A stretch of DNA of 64,000 nt. Origin: Dyadobacter fanqingshengii (GTDB lineage: Bacteria > Bacteroidota > Bacteroidia > Cytophagales > Spirosomataceae). Numbering within the stretch: position 1 is the stretch's first letter; each line of letters opens with the position of its first letter. A program made the translations under genes and the position numbers. Below the pieces are notes generated by a model, which worked only from the letters and a program-made list of their open reading frames with translations, searched no databases and was not told the origin of the DNA. Where the stretch lies: positions 4,834,501-4,898,500 of the forward strand of contig NZ_CP098806.1 of the NCBI RefSeq assembly GCF_023822005.2, written 5' to 3'. This document shows, piece after piece, positions 24,252 to 33,607 of this stretch.

Positions 24252-25344
24252 CCTTATTTTTCTTGCCGAAAGCCTCTATTTCTTTAAGAAACATGGCTTC
24301 TCCGCGGTGATACCAGGAGCGGAATTTTTGGGACTGGTCCATGTGTTTTGGCAAATAATCAAGCATTATCGACAGGTCAAAAGTTTTGGATGTAACCCCT
24401 GCACCCGAAATCACGCCATCCATCGCATTGCACTCCTGCTCAAAATGATTGGGAACCGGCACCATCATCACCGGTTTGCCCAGATACATGGCCTCGCAAA
24501 CCGATTCGAAACCGGCCGTTGTAACCAGCGCCTTGCAGCTGGCGAGCATTTGCAGGTATTTTTTACTGTTAATGCGATGAAAAGTTAATGTTTCATCAAA
24601 GACGAACTCGTCAGAAACCTCCGCATTATCCCAAAAGCAATGCAACCTGACCTCAGGATGCGCCAGATGCCATTCAATAATTTGCTTGCTAAGGCTGTGG
24701 TGTGTCATATACACCAGAAAAAAATCTTCGCTAACAGCCTGCATATTAACAACTTCGCGGCGCAACAAAGGTGGAACAACCGTTATTTTAAGGTCGTTTC
24801 TCGACTCAATCTCCCGAAATGACAACGCAAGACGTTTTGCAGAAAGCCACGAAGTAAGTTTTGAATTGAAGTTGATAATAAGCTGGTTAATGCTGCTGTT
24901 TTTTGGAAAAATAAATCTTGGATGCAGCAAAAGATACTGGTGGGCAATGCAAATCATCGGAATTTTTGAGCGATACAGCACATTGTATAACCCGCTGAAA
25001 GTCTCGTAGAAACTGATGATCAAATCCGGCTTGATTTCTTCGATGTTGTTGTTAATCAGGCGCAATCCAGCCAGATATTCAGCATGATTTTTGAACAGAT
25101 TATAAACGGTTGCCTTCAAGTCAATTCCGGCAACCTGACTGTTATACACAATGTTTGGCGCCGAAAAATGAAAAACCGGGGCTGCAACCTGCTCTTCAAA
25201 AAATGCCGGAATAACGCGTCCAGGCGAAACGCCTACCATTGCCGCCGCAACTTCATGACCGGCTTTCCGCAAAATCTGGCTCATTGAAATGGCCTGAGTA
25301 AGGTGCCCGCGTCCTTCTCCCTGGACCAGAAAGAGAATTTTCAT
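24238..25344 (-). CDS. Glycosyltransferase, MJ1255/GT28-like
   Basis: The 368-residue protein begins MKILFLVQGEGRGHLTQAIS, the GRGHLTQA motif of MJ1255/VC2487-type transferases, and has a C-terminal nucleotide-sugar site with ALVTTAGFESVCEAMYLGKP followed by VPNHFEQECNA, as in GT28/MurG-like GT-B enzymes. Donor and acceptor are unknown. Its start overlaps by 4 nt the stop of the upstream LpxH-like phosphoesterase gene, so the two probably act together, perhaps on a glycolipid; that is inference. Confidence 0.88.
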   Translation of the reverse strand: MKILFLVQGEGRGHLTQAISMSQILRKAGHEVAAAMVGVSPGRVIPAFFEEQVAAPVFHFSAPNIVYNSQVAGIDLKATVYNLFKNHAEYLAGLRLINNNIEEIKPDLIISFYETFSGLYNVLYRSKIPMICIAHQYLLLHPRFIFPKNSSINQLIINFNSKLTSWLSAKRLALSFREIESRNDLKITVVPPLLRREVVNMQAVSEDFFLVYMTHHSLSKQIIEWHLAHPEVRLHCFWDNAEVSDEFVFDETLTFHRINSKKYLQMLASCKALVTTAGFESVCEAMYLGKPVMMVPVPNHFEQECNAMDGVISGAGVTSKTFDLSIMLDYLPKHMDQSQKFRSWYHRGEAMFLKEIEAFGKKNKATVS

Positions 25345-26213
25345 AGGAATCTCTGGTTTTTCCCCGGGAGCAAGCTTGAAAATGCAACCTGCTTTTGAAT
25401 GCTGCCGGGAAAGTCTTCAATGATCGTTTTTGGAGCCGCTTTTTTCGAAAACCCTTTTTCCTGAACCGTGTGCTGGTCGTAATAAAGCAAGCTCCAGTTT
25501 CCTTCGAAGTCTTCAACCAATGCGCTCAGTGTTTCCACCCAGTCGCCGGAATTCATGTACATAATCCCGTCTATTTCCCGGATCGCCGGATGGTGAATGT
25601 GCCCGCAGATCACACCATCGCAATTCCTCGACCGGGCCAGTTCTGTAAGCTTTTCTTCGAAATCGGTCATATAGTTGACAGCCATTTTTACGGACTGCTT
25701 AATGCGCTGCGAAAGCGAATAATACGACAATCCGCGCCATGCCCGATATCTGTTGTACAGCTTATTAACCCACAAAAGGAAAGTGTAGCCCATATCGCCG
25801 AGGTAAGCGAGCCATTTCAAATGGGTTGTAATGGAGTCAAAAACGTCGCCGTGTGTAATGTAATATCGTTGAGAACCTGAGGTGAGAATGTAGTCTTTTC
25901 GAATCTGAAAGTGCTTTCCAAGCCTTAGGGGAATGATTTGATCCAGAAAATCATCGTGATTGCCGCGAATGTAGATCACTTTGGTCTTATTTTCCTCGAT
26001 CATCTTTAAAACCCGCTTGAAAAACATGGTATGCTTCCTTTTCCAGACCCCATATTTTTTCAACTGCCAGGCGTCAATGATGTCGCCGTTCAGGATGAGT
26101 TTTTTGCAGGAATAGCTTTTCAAAAAATTAGTAACCTCTTCTGCCTTCGAACCACCTGCTCCCAGGTGTAAGTCAGAAATGATGATTGTTCGAAAGTGAG
26201 TTGTATCTCCCAT
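25341..26213 (-). CDS. LpxH-like UDP-2,3-diacylglucosamine diphosphatase/metallophosphoesterase
   Basis: The protein, about 290 residues, has the calcineurin-like metal motifs in order: IIISDLHLGAGG, ILNGDIIDAW, VIYIRGNHDDF, YYITHGDVFDS and VICGHIHHPAI. This group cleaves pyrophosphates in lipid A-type precursors or related substrates, but it is distinct from classic LpxH and the substrate is uncertain. I prefer the ATG at 26213 (MGDTTHFRT); an in-frame ATG at 26237 is possible. A glycosyltransferase gene overlaps its stop by 4 nt. Confidence 0.88.
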   Translation of the reverse strand: MGDTTHFRTIIISDLHLGAGGSKAEEVTNFLKSYSCKKLILNGDIIDAWQLKKYGVWKRKHTMFFKRVLKMIEENKTKVIYIRGNHDDFLDQIIPLRLGKHFQIRKDYILTSGSQRYYITHGDVFDSITTHLKWLAYLGDMGYTFLLWVNKLYNRYRAWRGLSYYSLSQRIKQSVKMAVNYMTDFEEKLTELARSRNCDGVICGHIHHPAIREIDGIMYMNSGDWVETLSALVEDFEGNWSLLYYDQHTVQEKGFSKKAAPKTIIEDFPGSIQKQVAFSSLLPGKNQRFL

Positions 26214-26362
26214 ATTACAAATATTCTTATTTAACATTACCTGGATGTTACTGGCAGGTTATCAGATGGTTAAGAATATAAGAGAAAACACTTGGAATGC
26301 GCTTGTAGAAGTATTTGGGCGTTATTTGCGGTTACATAATGCGTTAAAAAGAATACTTTTTT

Positions 26363-26370
26363 TATATTTG
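26363..26370 (+). promoter_or_regulatory. Predicted -7 element of the TonB-like gene
   Basis: TATATTTG matches TAnnTTTG exactly and lies 20 nt before the start codon. No convincing -33 element is visible at the usual distance. Confidence 0.45.
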
Positions 26371-26390
26371 TTTGAACATTTTTATACACC

Positions 26391-27836
26391 ATGATGCGAC
26401 TTTTCCTTCTATTATGCTTTTGCAGCGCGTCTGTTTTTGGACAAAAAATTCATTTGCCCCATGAAGTTGAGAAAGCCGCTGAGCCAACGGGGGGATTGGC
26501 ATTTTTGAGCCAGTTTATAGCATCCAATGTGCAAATTCCTTTTATGAGCGCGATTAAAGGAGTCAATGGCCGTGTTTATATAAAAGGCATTGTAGAGCCG
26601 GATGGAAGCCTGTCACAACTCGAAATTTCAAGAGGCCTGGATTCGCTGACCAATAAGGAAGCGCTTCGGATCATGGGTCTTTACAAAGCATGGCAACCTG
26701 CAACATTGAAAGGAGAGAAAGTAAGGCAGTCTATGATTTATCCCATTGCCTTCAAAGCGCCTCCAACTCCCGGTTTCGATTCGACAAAATTTGCATTGGT
26801 TAACTATTTTGACAGCCAGTACAGAGGCGTTTCAGACCCTAAAAAGTATGAATACAGGAGCATTCTGCCCCTTGATAAAGAGGGTTACATCAAGGCAGAT
26901 GTGGTTTATGAGCAGTTGAGAGGAGGAAAGTGGAAAGAAATTTCAAGGATTCCATTCCAGAAGAAGGAAGTTTGGTACAAAACCGACGTTCACAGAATTG
27001 GCGTTGATTCGATCAGGGCCTATGAGGTTTCTGCCAGAGATCTGAACGGAGCGAGTCATTCCACGGAAGCTGTGTTGCAAGCAAATGGAAACAGGCTTTC
27101 CTACACCGAATATGGAGCAAATAACAAAGCTTCTATGATCAAAAAATACGATCAGAAGGGAATGGTGAGGGATCTGCTGGTCACATCGGACAGCGCAACA
27201 TTGCATATGTCGTGGTTTGATAATGGCCAGGTCAGGACTGTAACTGAGGTTCCTGCGCCAAAAGCCACTGAATATCGGGAAAGGTTGTTTGTGAATGCCT
27301 GGAACCGGGAGGGAAAGCAGATCGTGAAGGAAGGCGAAGGTTACTGGAAGTCTACCAGTGAAGCGGATGGAGCAAAATTACTTGTGGAAGAAGGGCCGGT
27401 TACAGCAGCGAAGAAAGACGGGAAGTGGGTAGGGAAATTGGCAGACAGCACATTGTATTACGAAGAAATCTATGAAAAGGGAATATTGAAACAGGGAGTT
27501 GTTTTTGAAGATGGGCAAAAGCGGACTTATGACCAGGCGATTATCCAACCTCAGTTTAAAGGCGGGCTGAACCGGTTCTACAAATTTTTGGGCGAGAATA
27601 TTAAATATCCCATGGATGCACTGAGCAGGGGCGTTAAGGGTAGGGTTATGCTTTCCTTCGTAGTTTGTGAAGACGGCAGTTTGTGCGATTATAAGGTGGA
27701 GAACGGTTTAGGCTTCGGGCTTGATGACGAAGCCTTGCGTGTTGTGAAGAAAATGAGCGGTATGTGGGAACCCGGCGCGATGCGCGGAAAACTCGTTCGT
27801 GTCAAGTACAATCTCCCTATCAACTTTCAGTTCTGA
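26391..27836 (+). CDS. Secreted protein with two TonB C-terminal domains
   Basis: The 481-residue protein has a signal peptide (MMRLFLLLCFCSASVFGQ) and two TonB_C-type domains. One is near residues 45-125 (ANVQIPFMSAIKGVNGRVYI ... EALRIMGLYKAWQPA). The second is at about 385-481 (ENIKYPMDALSRGVKGRVML ... EALRVVKKMSGMWEPGAM). The middle holds MORN-like beta repeats such as YTEYGANNKASMIKKYDQKG. There is no N-terminal membrane anchor, so it is not a standard energy transducer. It may bind a periplasmic partner through both TonB-like folds; function unknown. Confidence 0.85.
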   Translation: MMRLFLLLCFCSASVFGQKIHLPHEVEKAAEPTGGLAFLSQFIASNVQIPFMSAIKGVNGRVYIKGIVEPDGSLSQLEISRGLDSLTNKEALRIMGLYKAWQPATLKGEKVRQSMIYPIAFKAPPTPGFDSTKFALVNYFDSQYRGVSDPKKYEYRSILPLDKEGYIKADVVYEQLRGGKWKEISRIPFQKKEVWYKTDVHRIGVDSIRAYEVSARDLNGASHSTEAVLQANGNRLSYTEYGANNKASMIKKYDQKGMVRDLLVTSDSATLHMSWFDNGQVRTVTEVPAPKATEYRERLFVNAWNREGKQIVKEGEGYWKSTSEADGAKLLVEEGPVTAAKKDGKWVGKLADSTLYYEEIYEKGILKQGVVFEDGQKRTYDQAIIQPQFKGGLNRFYKFLGENIKYPMDALSRGVKGRVMLSFVVCEDGSLCDYKVENGLGFGLDDEALRVVKKMSGMWEPGAMRGKLVRVKYNLPINFQF

Positions 27837-27860
27837 TTACTTTCTTCCAGCCACTTATCC

Positions 27861-27896
27861 AATTCCAAAGCCGGTCAAAAGCTTTGGAATTTTTTT
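27861..27896 (+). terminator. Terminator after the TonB-like gene
   Basis: AATTCCAAAGC (27861-27871) pairs with GCTTTGGAATT (27881-27891), 11 bp perfect, with a run of seven T at 27890-27896. Confidence 0.9.
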
Positions 27897-27962
27897 ATAC
27901 CAAAAAATAGTAAAATATGATCCTGATTTGATAATATTGTGATATCACTTTACTATCATAAT

Positions 27963-28829
27963 ATGACCATGAATGAGAAAGAATTACGATCGTCCTCAGG
28001 CTATGCGCTCTTTGGACTTGGCCTGCTTTTAATGTTTGGTGGCGTTGGATTGGTTGCCGCTGGCAGCGCGCTTGGAGGCGGCCTTGTCTTCGGCATAGGG
28101 TTTATTATTCTGATTGGCCTGACAGTCATTAATCCAAATGAAGCTGTTGTGACCACATTTTTTGGCGATTATATGGGCACTATGAAGCAAAGTGGTTTGC
28201 GCTGGGTTAACCCGTTGTTTCGCCGCAAAAAAATAAGCCTGCGTGCCAGAAACCTCAATGGCCAGAAATTAAAAGTCAATGATAAGCTGGGTAACCCCAT
28301 TGAAATCGCCGCGGTTGTAGTTTGGCGCGTTGGAGATACGGCAAAGGCATCATTTGAAGTGGACGATTATGTAAAATATGTTGAAATCCAGTCCGAAGCA
28401 GCGGTAAGGCACCTGGCCGGCGTATATGCTTACGACACTATGGAAGATGAAGATCTGCAAATTCAGGAAGTGACATTAAGGGATGGAAGCGGCAAAATCA
28501 ACGAAATGCTGGAAGCCGAACTCACCGAACGTTTGAGCCGCGCTGGCATCGACGTGCTGGAATCGCGCATTAGTCACCTCGCTTATGCGCCTGAAATTGC
28601 CGGAGCCATGTTACAACGGCAGCAGGCCTCGGCAGTGGTGGCGGCGCGTCGTCAGATCGTGAATGGAGCGGTAGGAATGGTGGATATGGCATTGGCCATG
28701 CTTTCCGAAAAAGGAATTGTACAGCTGGATGAAGAGCGGAAAGCGGCTATGGTAAGCAATTTGCTTGTCGTACTTTGCGGTGAAAAAGCGGCGACCCCAA
28801 TCCTGAACGCGGGCACTTTGTATCCATAA
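27963..28829 (+). CDS. SPFH/band 7 domain membrane protein
   Basis: The protein of about 288 residues starts with a short polar head, then two hydrophobic segments ([20 protein letters not shown] and [16 protein letters not shown]), and continues with an SPFH domain: [29 protein letters not shown], then the [13 protein letters not shown] and [20 protein letters not shown] motifs. Such proteins form membrane microdomain scaffolds. ATG codons at 27963 and 27969 are both possible. A 59-residue ribbon-helix-helix gene follows one nucleotide after the stop. Confidence 0.9.
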   Translation: MTMNEKELRSSSGYALFGLGLLLMFGGVGLVAAGSALGGGLVFGIGFIILIGLTVINPNEAVVTTFFGDYMGTMKQSGLRWVNPLFRRKKISLRARNLNGQKLKVNDKLGNPIEIAAVVVWRVGDTAKASFEVDDYVKYVEIQSEAAVRHLAGVYAYDTMEDEDLQIQEVTLRDGSGKINEMLEAELTERLSRAGIDVLESRISHLAYAPEIAGAMLQRQQASAVVAARRQIVNGAVGMVDMALAMLSEKGIVQLDEERKAAMVSNLLVVLCGEKAATPILNAGTLYP

Positions 28830-28830
28830 T

Positions 28831-29010
28831 ATGGCAGAAAAAAAAGCATTTGTTTTACGCGTAAATCCTGATATGCTTAAAGAACTCGAAGCTTGGGCAC
28901 AGCAGGATTTCCGCAGTTTGAACGGGCAGATTGAATTTTTGCTGAGCGAAGCGCTGAAAAAACAAAAGCGTTCCAAGCAAAAAGGCAACAGGCCTGAGGA
29001 GCCGGATTAA
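28831..29010 (+). CDS. Arc/ribbon-helix-helix small protein (59 aa)
   Basis: The frame [20 protein letters not shown] continues as [20 protein letters not shown] and ends in a basic tail ([17 protein letters not shown]). The pattern beta strand ([10 protein letters not shown]), helix, [11 protein letters not shown] helix matches Arc-like ribbon-helix-helix DNA-binding proteins. It starts one nucleotide after the SPFH stop, so the two are almost certainly co-translated. Whether it binds DNA or serves as a partner of the SPFH protein is unknown. It is easily missed because of its length. Confidence 0.85.
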   Translation: MAEKKAFVLRVNPDMLKELEAWAQQDFRSLNGQIEFLLSEALKKQKRSKQKGNRPEEPD

Positions 29011-29093
29011 GGCGGCGAATGGTATTTTTGCTAATCTATATTCTAAAAATGCCTAACTTAGTTGTCTTACTATCTAATATTTTTAAAGTTCTT

Positions 29094-31274
29094 ATGAAGC
29101 ACTTTGTCACAACTTTAATCTTAACATTTCTTTCATCTCAACTTTTTTCCCAAATCCCTGATACGTTTCAATGGCTTCCGGAAGGAGCAGGATACCGCGA
29201 CGTGAGCGAACAAGGGATTGTAGAAACAGCGTTGCCTTCGCGGCAGGAAAAAGTGATCGTTTCTCAGGATTTGCTCAAAAATGCCGACGGCTCCCCGATG
29301 GAAATCAGGAGTTATACAATGAGTCAAACAGGCGACAAAGTTTTGATATACACCAATTCAAAACGTGTTTGGCGCTATCAAACCCGTGGAGACTATTGGG
29401 TTTTTGATATTGCCGGTAAAACATTGAAACAGCTCGGAAAAGGATTGCCGGCGTCTTCATTAATGTTTGCCAAATTCTCTCCTGATGGAAAAAAGGCCGC
29501 TTACGTCAGCAAGCATAATGTGTATGCAGAAGACATTCAAACCGCTGAAATAAAGCAACTTACCACGGACGGAACGGACCGCGTCATTAACGGCACATTC
29601 GATTGGGCCTATGAAGAGGAGTTCGATTGCCGCGATGGGTTCCGGTGGAGCGGGGACAGTAAATCCATTGCTTACTGGCAGCTGGACGCGCGCAAGATCC
29701 GTAACTTCCTGATGATTAATACAACGGATTCTATTTATTCATTTAATGTTCCCGTGGAATATCCAAAAGTGGGTGAAACGCCATCTCCGTATAAAATCGG
29801 GGTAGTAGATATTGCAAGCGCACAAACCAAATGGATGAACATTCCGGGTGATCCGCAAAACACTTATGTGCCCAGAATGGAATGGTCGGGCATGCCTAAC
29901 GAGCTGGTTATCCAGCAGTTGAACCGGAAGCAAAACGAAAGCACGCTTTTATACATTAACACAACCGACGGTAGCGCAAAACCATTTTATACAGAAAAAG
30001 ATGCCGCGTGGATCGATATCAAAAGCCGTTGGGAAAATGACCCGATGGGCTGGGACTGGATCAATAATGGCAAAGAATTTCTTTGGGTGAGCGAAAAAGA
30101 CGGCTGGCGCCACACTTACCGCGTAAGCCGAGACGGTAAAAAGGAAACATTGGTGACCATCGGGAATTTCGATATGATCAATCCGGTGCGCATTGACGAG
30201 AAAAATAATGCTTACTATTTCACCGCGTCGCCGGACAATGCCACGCAGGCCTATTTGTATAAAATTGCGTTGGACGGAAAGGGGAAAGCGGAGCGCATAA
30301 CGCCTGTAAATCAATCGGGAACGCACAATTATGAGATTTCTCCGGGTGGGAAATTTGCGAGACACCAGTTTTCCAATGCCAAAACGGCCCCGATGCAGGA
30401 GTGGATATCCTTGCCAAAACACGTTTCGATTGACCCGGCCAATTCAATTGCACAATCCGCCGACAAGATCAATGCGGCGAAGCTAAACATTGAATTTTTC
30501 AAGGTCAAAACGGATGAAGGTGTCGAAATTGATGCGTGGATGGTAAAGCCAACGAATTTTGATCCTGCCAAAAAATACCCGATCGTGTTCATGGTTTACG
30601 GCGAACCGGCGGGAAGCACCGTGAAAGACACTTACGGAACGGGCCGAAACCGTCTGTACGCTGGAAGCATGGCCGATGACGGTTACATTTACGCTTCGGT
30701 TGACAACCGCGGGACGCCGTCGCCGAAAGGGGCTGCGTGGCGTAAGGCGATCTATAAAAACATTGGTACAATTAACATTAAGGATATCGACGGCGCTGCA
30801 ACGGCCATGTTCAAGCAATATGCGTTCATTGACACCAGTCGCGTCGCCGTGCATGGATGGAGTGGCGGCGGTTCGTCTACATTGAATTTATTGTTTCAAT
30901 ATCCGCAGCACTTCAAAACCGGCATTGCAGTGGCTGCTGTGGCCAATCAGCTTACTTACGACAACATTTATCAGGAGCGGTATATGGGCGTTCCGCAAGA
31001 GAACCGCGAGGATTTTGTAAAAGGCTCGCCGATTACGCATGCTAAAAACCTTCGGGGCAATTTGCTTTACATTCACGGAACAGGCGATGACAACGTGCAC
31101 TATCAAAATGCTGAAATGCTTGTCAATGAGCTCATTAAAAATGATAAAGTATTCCAATTCATGCCTTATCCCAATCGCTCGCACGGAATTTCAGAGGGTG
31201 AAGGAACATCGAAGCATTTAAGAAGCTTATTCACCGATTATCTTAAAAAGAATTGCCCTCCGGGAGCAAAATAA
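29094..31274 (+). CDS. S9 family peptidase (dipeptidyl peptidase IV type)
   Basis: The 726-residue secreted serine peptidase has a signal peptide (MKHFVTTLILTFLSSQLFSQ), an N-terminal DPPIV beta-propeller with the glutamate motif DWAYEEEFDCRDGFRW, and a C-terminal alpha/beta-hydrolase domain with VFMVYGEPAG, the nucleophile Ser590 in GWSGGGSS, the aspartate in HGTGDDNVHY and histidine in YPNRSHGI. It likely cleaves Xaa-Pro dipeptides in the periplasm. I chose the ATG at 29094 because the signal peptide starts there; the frame is open earlier. A small secreted protein gene follows 10 nt later. Confidence 0.94.
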   Translation: MKHFVTTLILTFLSSQLFSQIPDTFQWLPEGAGYRDVSEQGIVETALPSRQEKVIVSQDLLKNADGSPMEIRSYTMSQTGDKVLIYTNSKRVWRYQTRGDYWVFDIAGKTLKQLGKGLPASSLMFAKFSPDGKKAAYVSKHNVYAEDIQTAEIKQLTTDGTDRVINGTFDWAYEEEFDCRDGFRWSGDSKSIAYWQLDARKIRNFLMINTTDSIYSFNVPVEYPKVGETPSPYKIGVVDIASAQTKWMNIPGDPQNTYVPRMEWSGMPNELVIQQLNRKQNESTLLYINTTDGSAKPFYTEKDAAWIDIKSRWENDPMGWDWINNGKEFLWVSEKDGWRHTYRVSRDGKKETLVTIGNFDMINPVRIDEKNNAYYFTASPDNATQAYLYKIALDGKGKAERITPVNQSGTHNYEISPGGKFARHQFSNAKTAPMQEWISLPKHVSIDPANSIAQSADKINAAKLNIEFFKVKTDEGVEIDAWMVKPTNFDPAKKYPIVFMVYGEPAGSTVKDTYGTGRNRLYAGSMADDGYIYASVDNRGTPSPKGAAWRKAIYKNIGTINIKDIDGAATAMFKQYAFIDTSRVAVHGWSGGGSSTLNLLFQYPQHFKTGIAVAAVANQLTYDNIYQERYMGVPQENREDFVKGSPITHAKNLRGNLLYIHGTGDDNVHYQNAEMLVNELIKNDKVFQFMPYPNRSHGISEGEGTSKHLRSLFTDYLKKNCPPGAK

Positions 31275-31284
31275 ATCGAGCCAG

Positions 31285-32022
31285 ATGAAACACTTTTTTT
31301 GCTTGGTAACAGCGCTGACAATGTTAGTTGGCGCTGTCAATGCACAATTGAGCGAAGGAACCAAAGTAGGCGTAGCAACAGGAAAAGGCCTTAACACAGA
31401 CAGATCGGGGGTCTTCTGGTCGTCTCCCACCGAATCATCCAATGTGGTCGGCGACTTCTACATCGACTCATTGTGGCAAGAAGGCTCCGTGAAGCTTAAT
31501 GCACCAGTTACCCAGTTCGGCGGCCTTGAATCGGATAGTCTCGCAGGCATTACCATTCGCTACAACGTCTTGAACGATGAGTTAGAGGTTCTTGCCAAGA
31601 AGAATGACATTCGGGTAATTAAAGCGAGTTATTTAAAAAGCTTCGAGACCAGAAACAACGGAAACCCGCAGCGCTTTGCGAGCATCAAGTCCCTCATTCC
31701 CAACACCGAGCTCAAAGGCATTTGCGAAGTGCTCAGTTCCGGGAAACTTACATTAATCAAGCACTACAAACCTAAAATCACAAAACCCAATTACAACCCA
31801 AGCTTCGGAACAGGCCAGAAAAACACGATCATGCGGCAGGACAGCGATTACTATGTTATCACGAACGGTAAGTCGGAGAAGATTAATGCCAGTAAAAAGG
31901 GGGTTTTGGCTGTGATGGGGGATAAAGGGAAGGAAGTGGAGGCTTATCTAAAAGAACAAAAGGTCGCCTTGAAGAGCGACCTTGATTTGAAAGGAGTTTT
32001 TGATTTTTACAATAAGAACTAG
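31285..32022 (+). CDS. Secreted protein of unknown function
   Basis: The 245-residue protein has a clear signal peptide (FFCLVTALTMLVGAVNAQ). I recognise no domain. Features are TIRYNVLNDELEVLAKKNDI, which resembles segments in Bacteroidota proteins with a strand-rich repeat, and a lysine-rich C-terminus. It follows the S9 peptidase gene by 10 nt and is convergent with the M28 peptidase. Confidence 0.75.
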   Translation: MKHFFCLVTALTMLVGAVNAQLSEGTKVGVATGKGLNTDRSGVFWSSPTESSNVVGDFYIDSLWQEGSVKLNAPVTQFGGLESDSLAGITIRYNVLNDELEVLAKKNDIRVIKASYLKSFETRNNGNPQRFASIKSLIPNTELKGICEVLSSGKLTLIKHYKPKITKPNYNPSFGTGQKNTIMRQDSDYYVITNGKSEKINASKKGVLAVMGDKGKEVEAYLKEQKVALKSDLDLKGVFDFYNKN

Positions 32023-32038
32023 ATTGTCCTCCGACAGG

Positions 32039-33571
32039 CTACTTCCCATACAACTTCTTCCCAGCCGCTTCATACTTATCACCCACACTCCACTGCGGGG
32101 CAACTTTCCGATCGGCGATCAAGCGCGTAGCATATGTGTATGCCTGGCTGAATTTGAGCAGATAGTTGAAATCAATCGTCTCCGGATTGTCGGAAACCTG
32201 GTGGTAATTTTTCATGATATCACCATTAAATTCTTTAAAACCAGGCGTGAATGTCGGGGCAGGAATTCCTTCTTTGGCAAAATTCACATTATCTGATCTG
32301 TCGAACAAGCCTTGTTCAGGAGAAGGATCTGCAAAAACGCCGAAACCGAATGCTTTACAAGCCATTTCAATTTCTGCTCTTGCACCTGTTCTTTCCAAAC
32401 CCATTACCGAAACAATGGTCGTATCATTATACCCAGCGCCATCGGAATTCATGTTGAAAATGCATTTATTCAAAGGCAGCAACGGATGCGCCGCATAATA
32501 TTTGCTTCCCAGCAAGCCAACTTCCTCGCCCGTCAGAGCAACAATCAGCACGGAACGTTTCGGTGGGTTTTTGGACAATGCTTCAGCGGCAGTCAGCAAC
32601 GCAACTGTTCCAAATGCATTGTCGCGGGCGCCATTAAAAATGCTGTCCTCAGCCGTGAACGGTTGCCCACCTTGCTTACCCACGCCAACATGATCATAAT
32701 GTGCGCTTAACAGCACATATTCTTCTTTCAATTTCGGATCACTTCCCGGAATGTAGCCAACTACATTATAGCTGCCAACGATCTGGGAATTTCTTCCTGC
32801 CGTTTTAAATTCAACTTCTTTTACTGCTCGCAATGCACGGGCATACTTAGCTTCTTTACCATTCACCCAAGCGTGGGGAATGGATTTGGTTGCAGCCCCC
32901 TCAGTCTCCGCCAATCCTAATTTCTCGCCACCAAAAGATTTGGTCACTATATTCCAGGGAATGGGCGCATTGAATAGTTCAATGATCGCAACAGCGCCTT
33001 TGTCCATTGCGATTTTACGCTTCTCATTTGATGTATTAATGATTTCCCGCGGAGTTTGTGTTTCCGCAGTGCCGCTTTCTACCAGCACAATTTTGCCTTT
33101 AACGTCCAGGCCTTTGTAGTCATCTTGATTTTTAGCCGCGTTCTCTAAACCAAAACTAGCGTAAACGATCGGCGCTTTAATGTTCATTGCCTCACCATTC
33201 ATCAGGATCCAGTCTTCCCCGCTTTTCATGATCTCTGCGTCCGCAATAATCTCTCCGCTGCCATTAGTGCCCATTTTCTCAAAAGGAACACTTTGAAAAT
33301 AAGTTGAGTTGTTAGCACCATTTCCAGGAACCGGAACCACACCCAACTTCCGGAACTGCTCCGCAATGTATCGCGCCGCAACCAAATTTCCCTGCTCCCC
33401 AGTCCGCCTGCCCAACAACTCATCCGCCGCCAAAAACCGCATATGCGCCTCAGTATCAGATTTTTTTATTTGAAATTCAGGCAGGGAGTTGTTTTTCTTT
33501 TGGGAGAAGGCTGTTTGATTCAAAAAAGGCAAACAGCAAAAAATTAGGAGGATGTTTCTATTAAATCTCAT
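32039..33571 (-). CDS. M28 family zinc metallopeptidase
   Basis: The 510-residue secreted aminopeptidase-like protein has a signal peptide (MRFNRNILLIFCCLPFLNQT), a PA-type insert (KGKIVLVESGTAETQ), and an M28 catalytic domain with the zinc ligands in VLLSAHYDHVGVG, NGARDNAFGTVALL and ALTGEEVGLLGSKYY, then FNMNSDGAG. It cleaves N-terminal residues from peptides in the periplasm. It is preceded on the same strand by a PIN toxin-antitoxin pair. Confidence 0.93.
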   Translation of the reverse strand: MRFNRNILLIFCCLPFLNQTAFSQKKNNSLPEFQIKKSDTEAHMRFLAADELLGRRTGEQGNLVAARYIAEQFRKLGVVPVPGNGANNSTYFQSVPFEKMGTNGSGEIIADAEIMKSGEDWILMNGEAMNIKAPIVYASFGLENAAKNQDDYKGLDVKGKIVLVESGTAETQTPREIINTSNEKRKIAMDKGAVAIIELFNAPIPWNIVTKSFGGEKLGLAETEGAATKSIPHAWVNGKEAKYARALRAVKEVEFKTAGRNSQIVGSYNVVGYIPGSDPKLKEEYVLLSAHYDHVGVGKQGGQPFTAEDSIFNGARDNAFGTVALLTAAEALSKNPPKRSVLIVALTGEEVGLLGSKYYAAHPLLPLNKCIFNMNSDGAGYNDTTIVSVMGLERTGARAEIEMACKAFGFGVFADPSPEQGLFDRSDNVNFAKEGIPAPTFTPGFKEFNGDIMKNYHQVSDNPETIDFNYLLKFSQAYTYATRLIADRKVAPQWSVGDKYEAAGKKLYGK

Positions 33572-33607
33572 GGCGGAATTATGCGCTATAATTTTGAAAA
33601 ACTGGAC

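Noticed and set aside
31960..31983. Hairpin AAGGTCGC/GCGACCTT as a terminator
   Set aside because: It lies inside the coding region of the 245-residue secreted protein, 40 nt before its stop, and has no T tract directly behind it.
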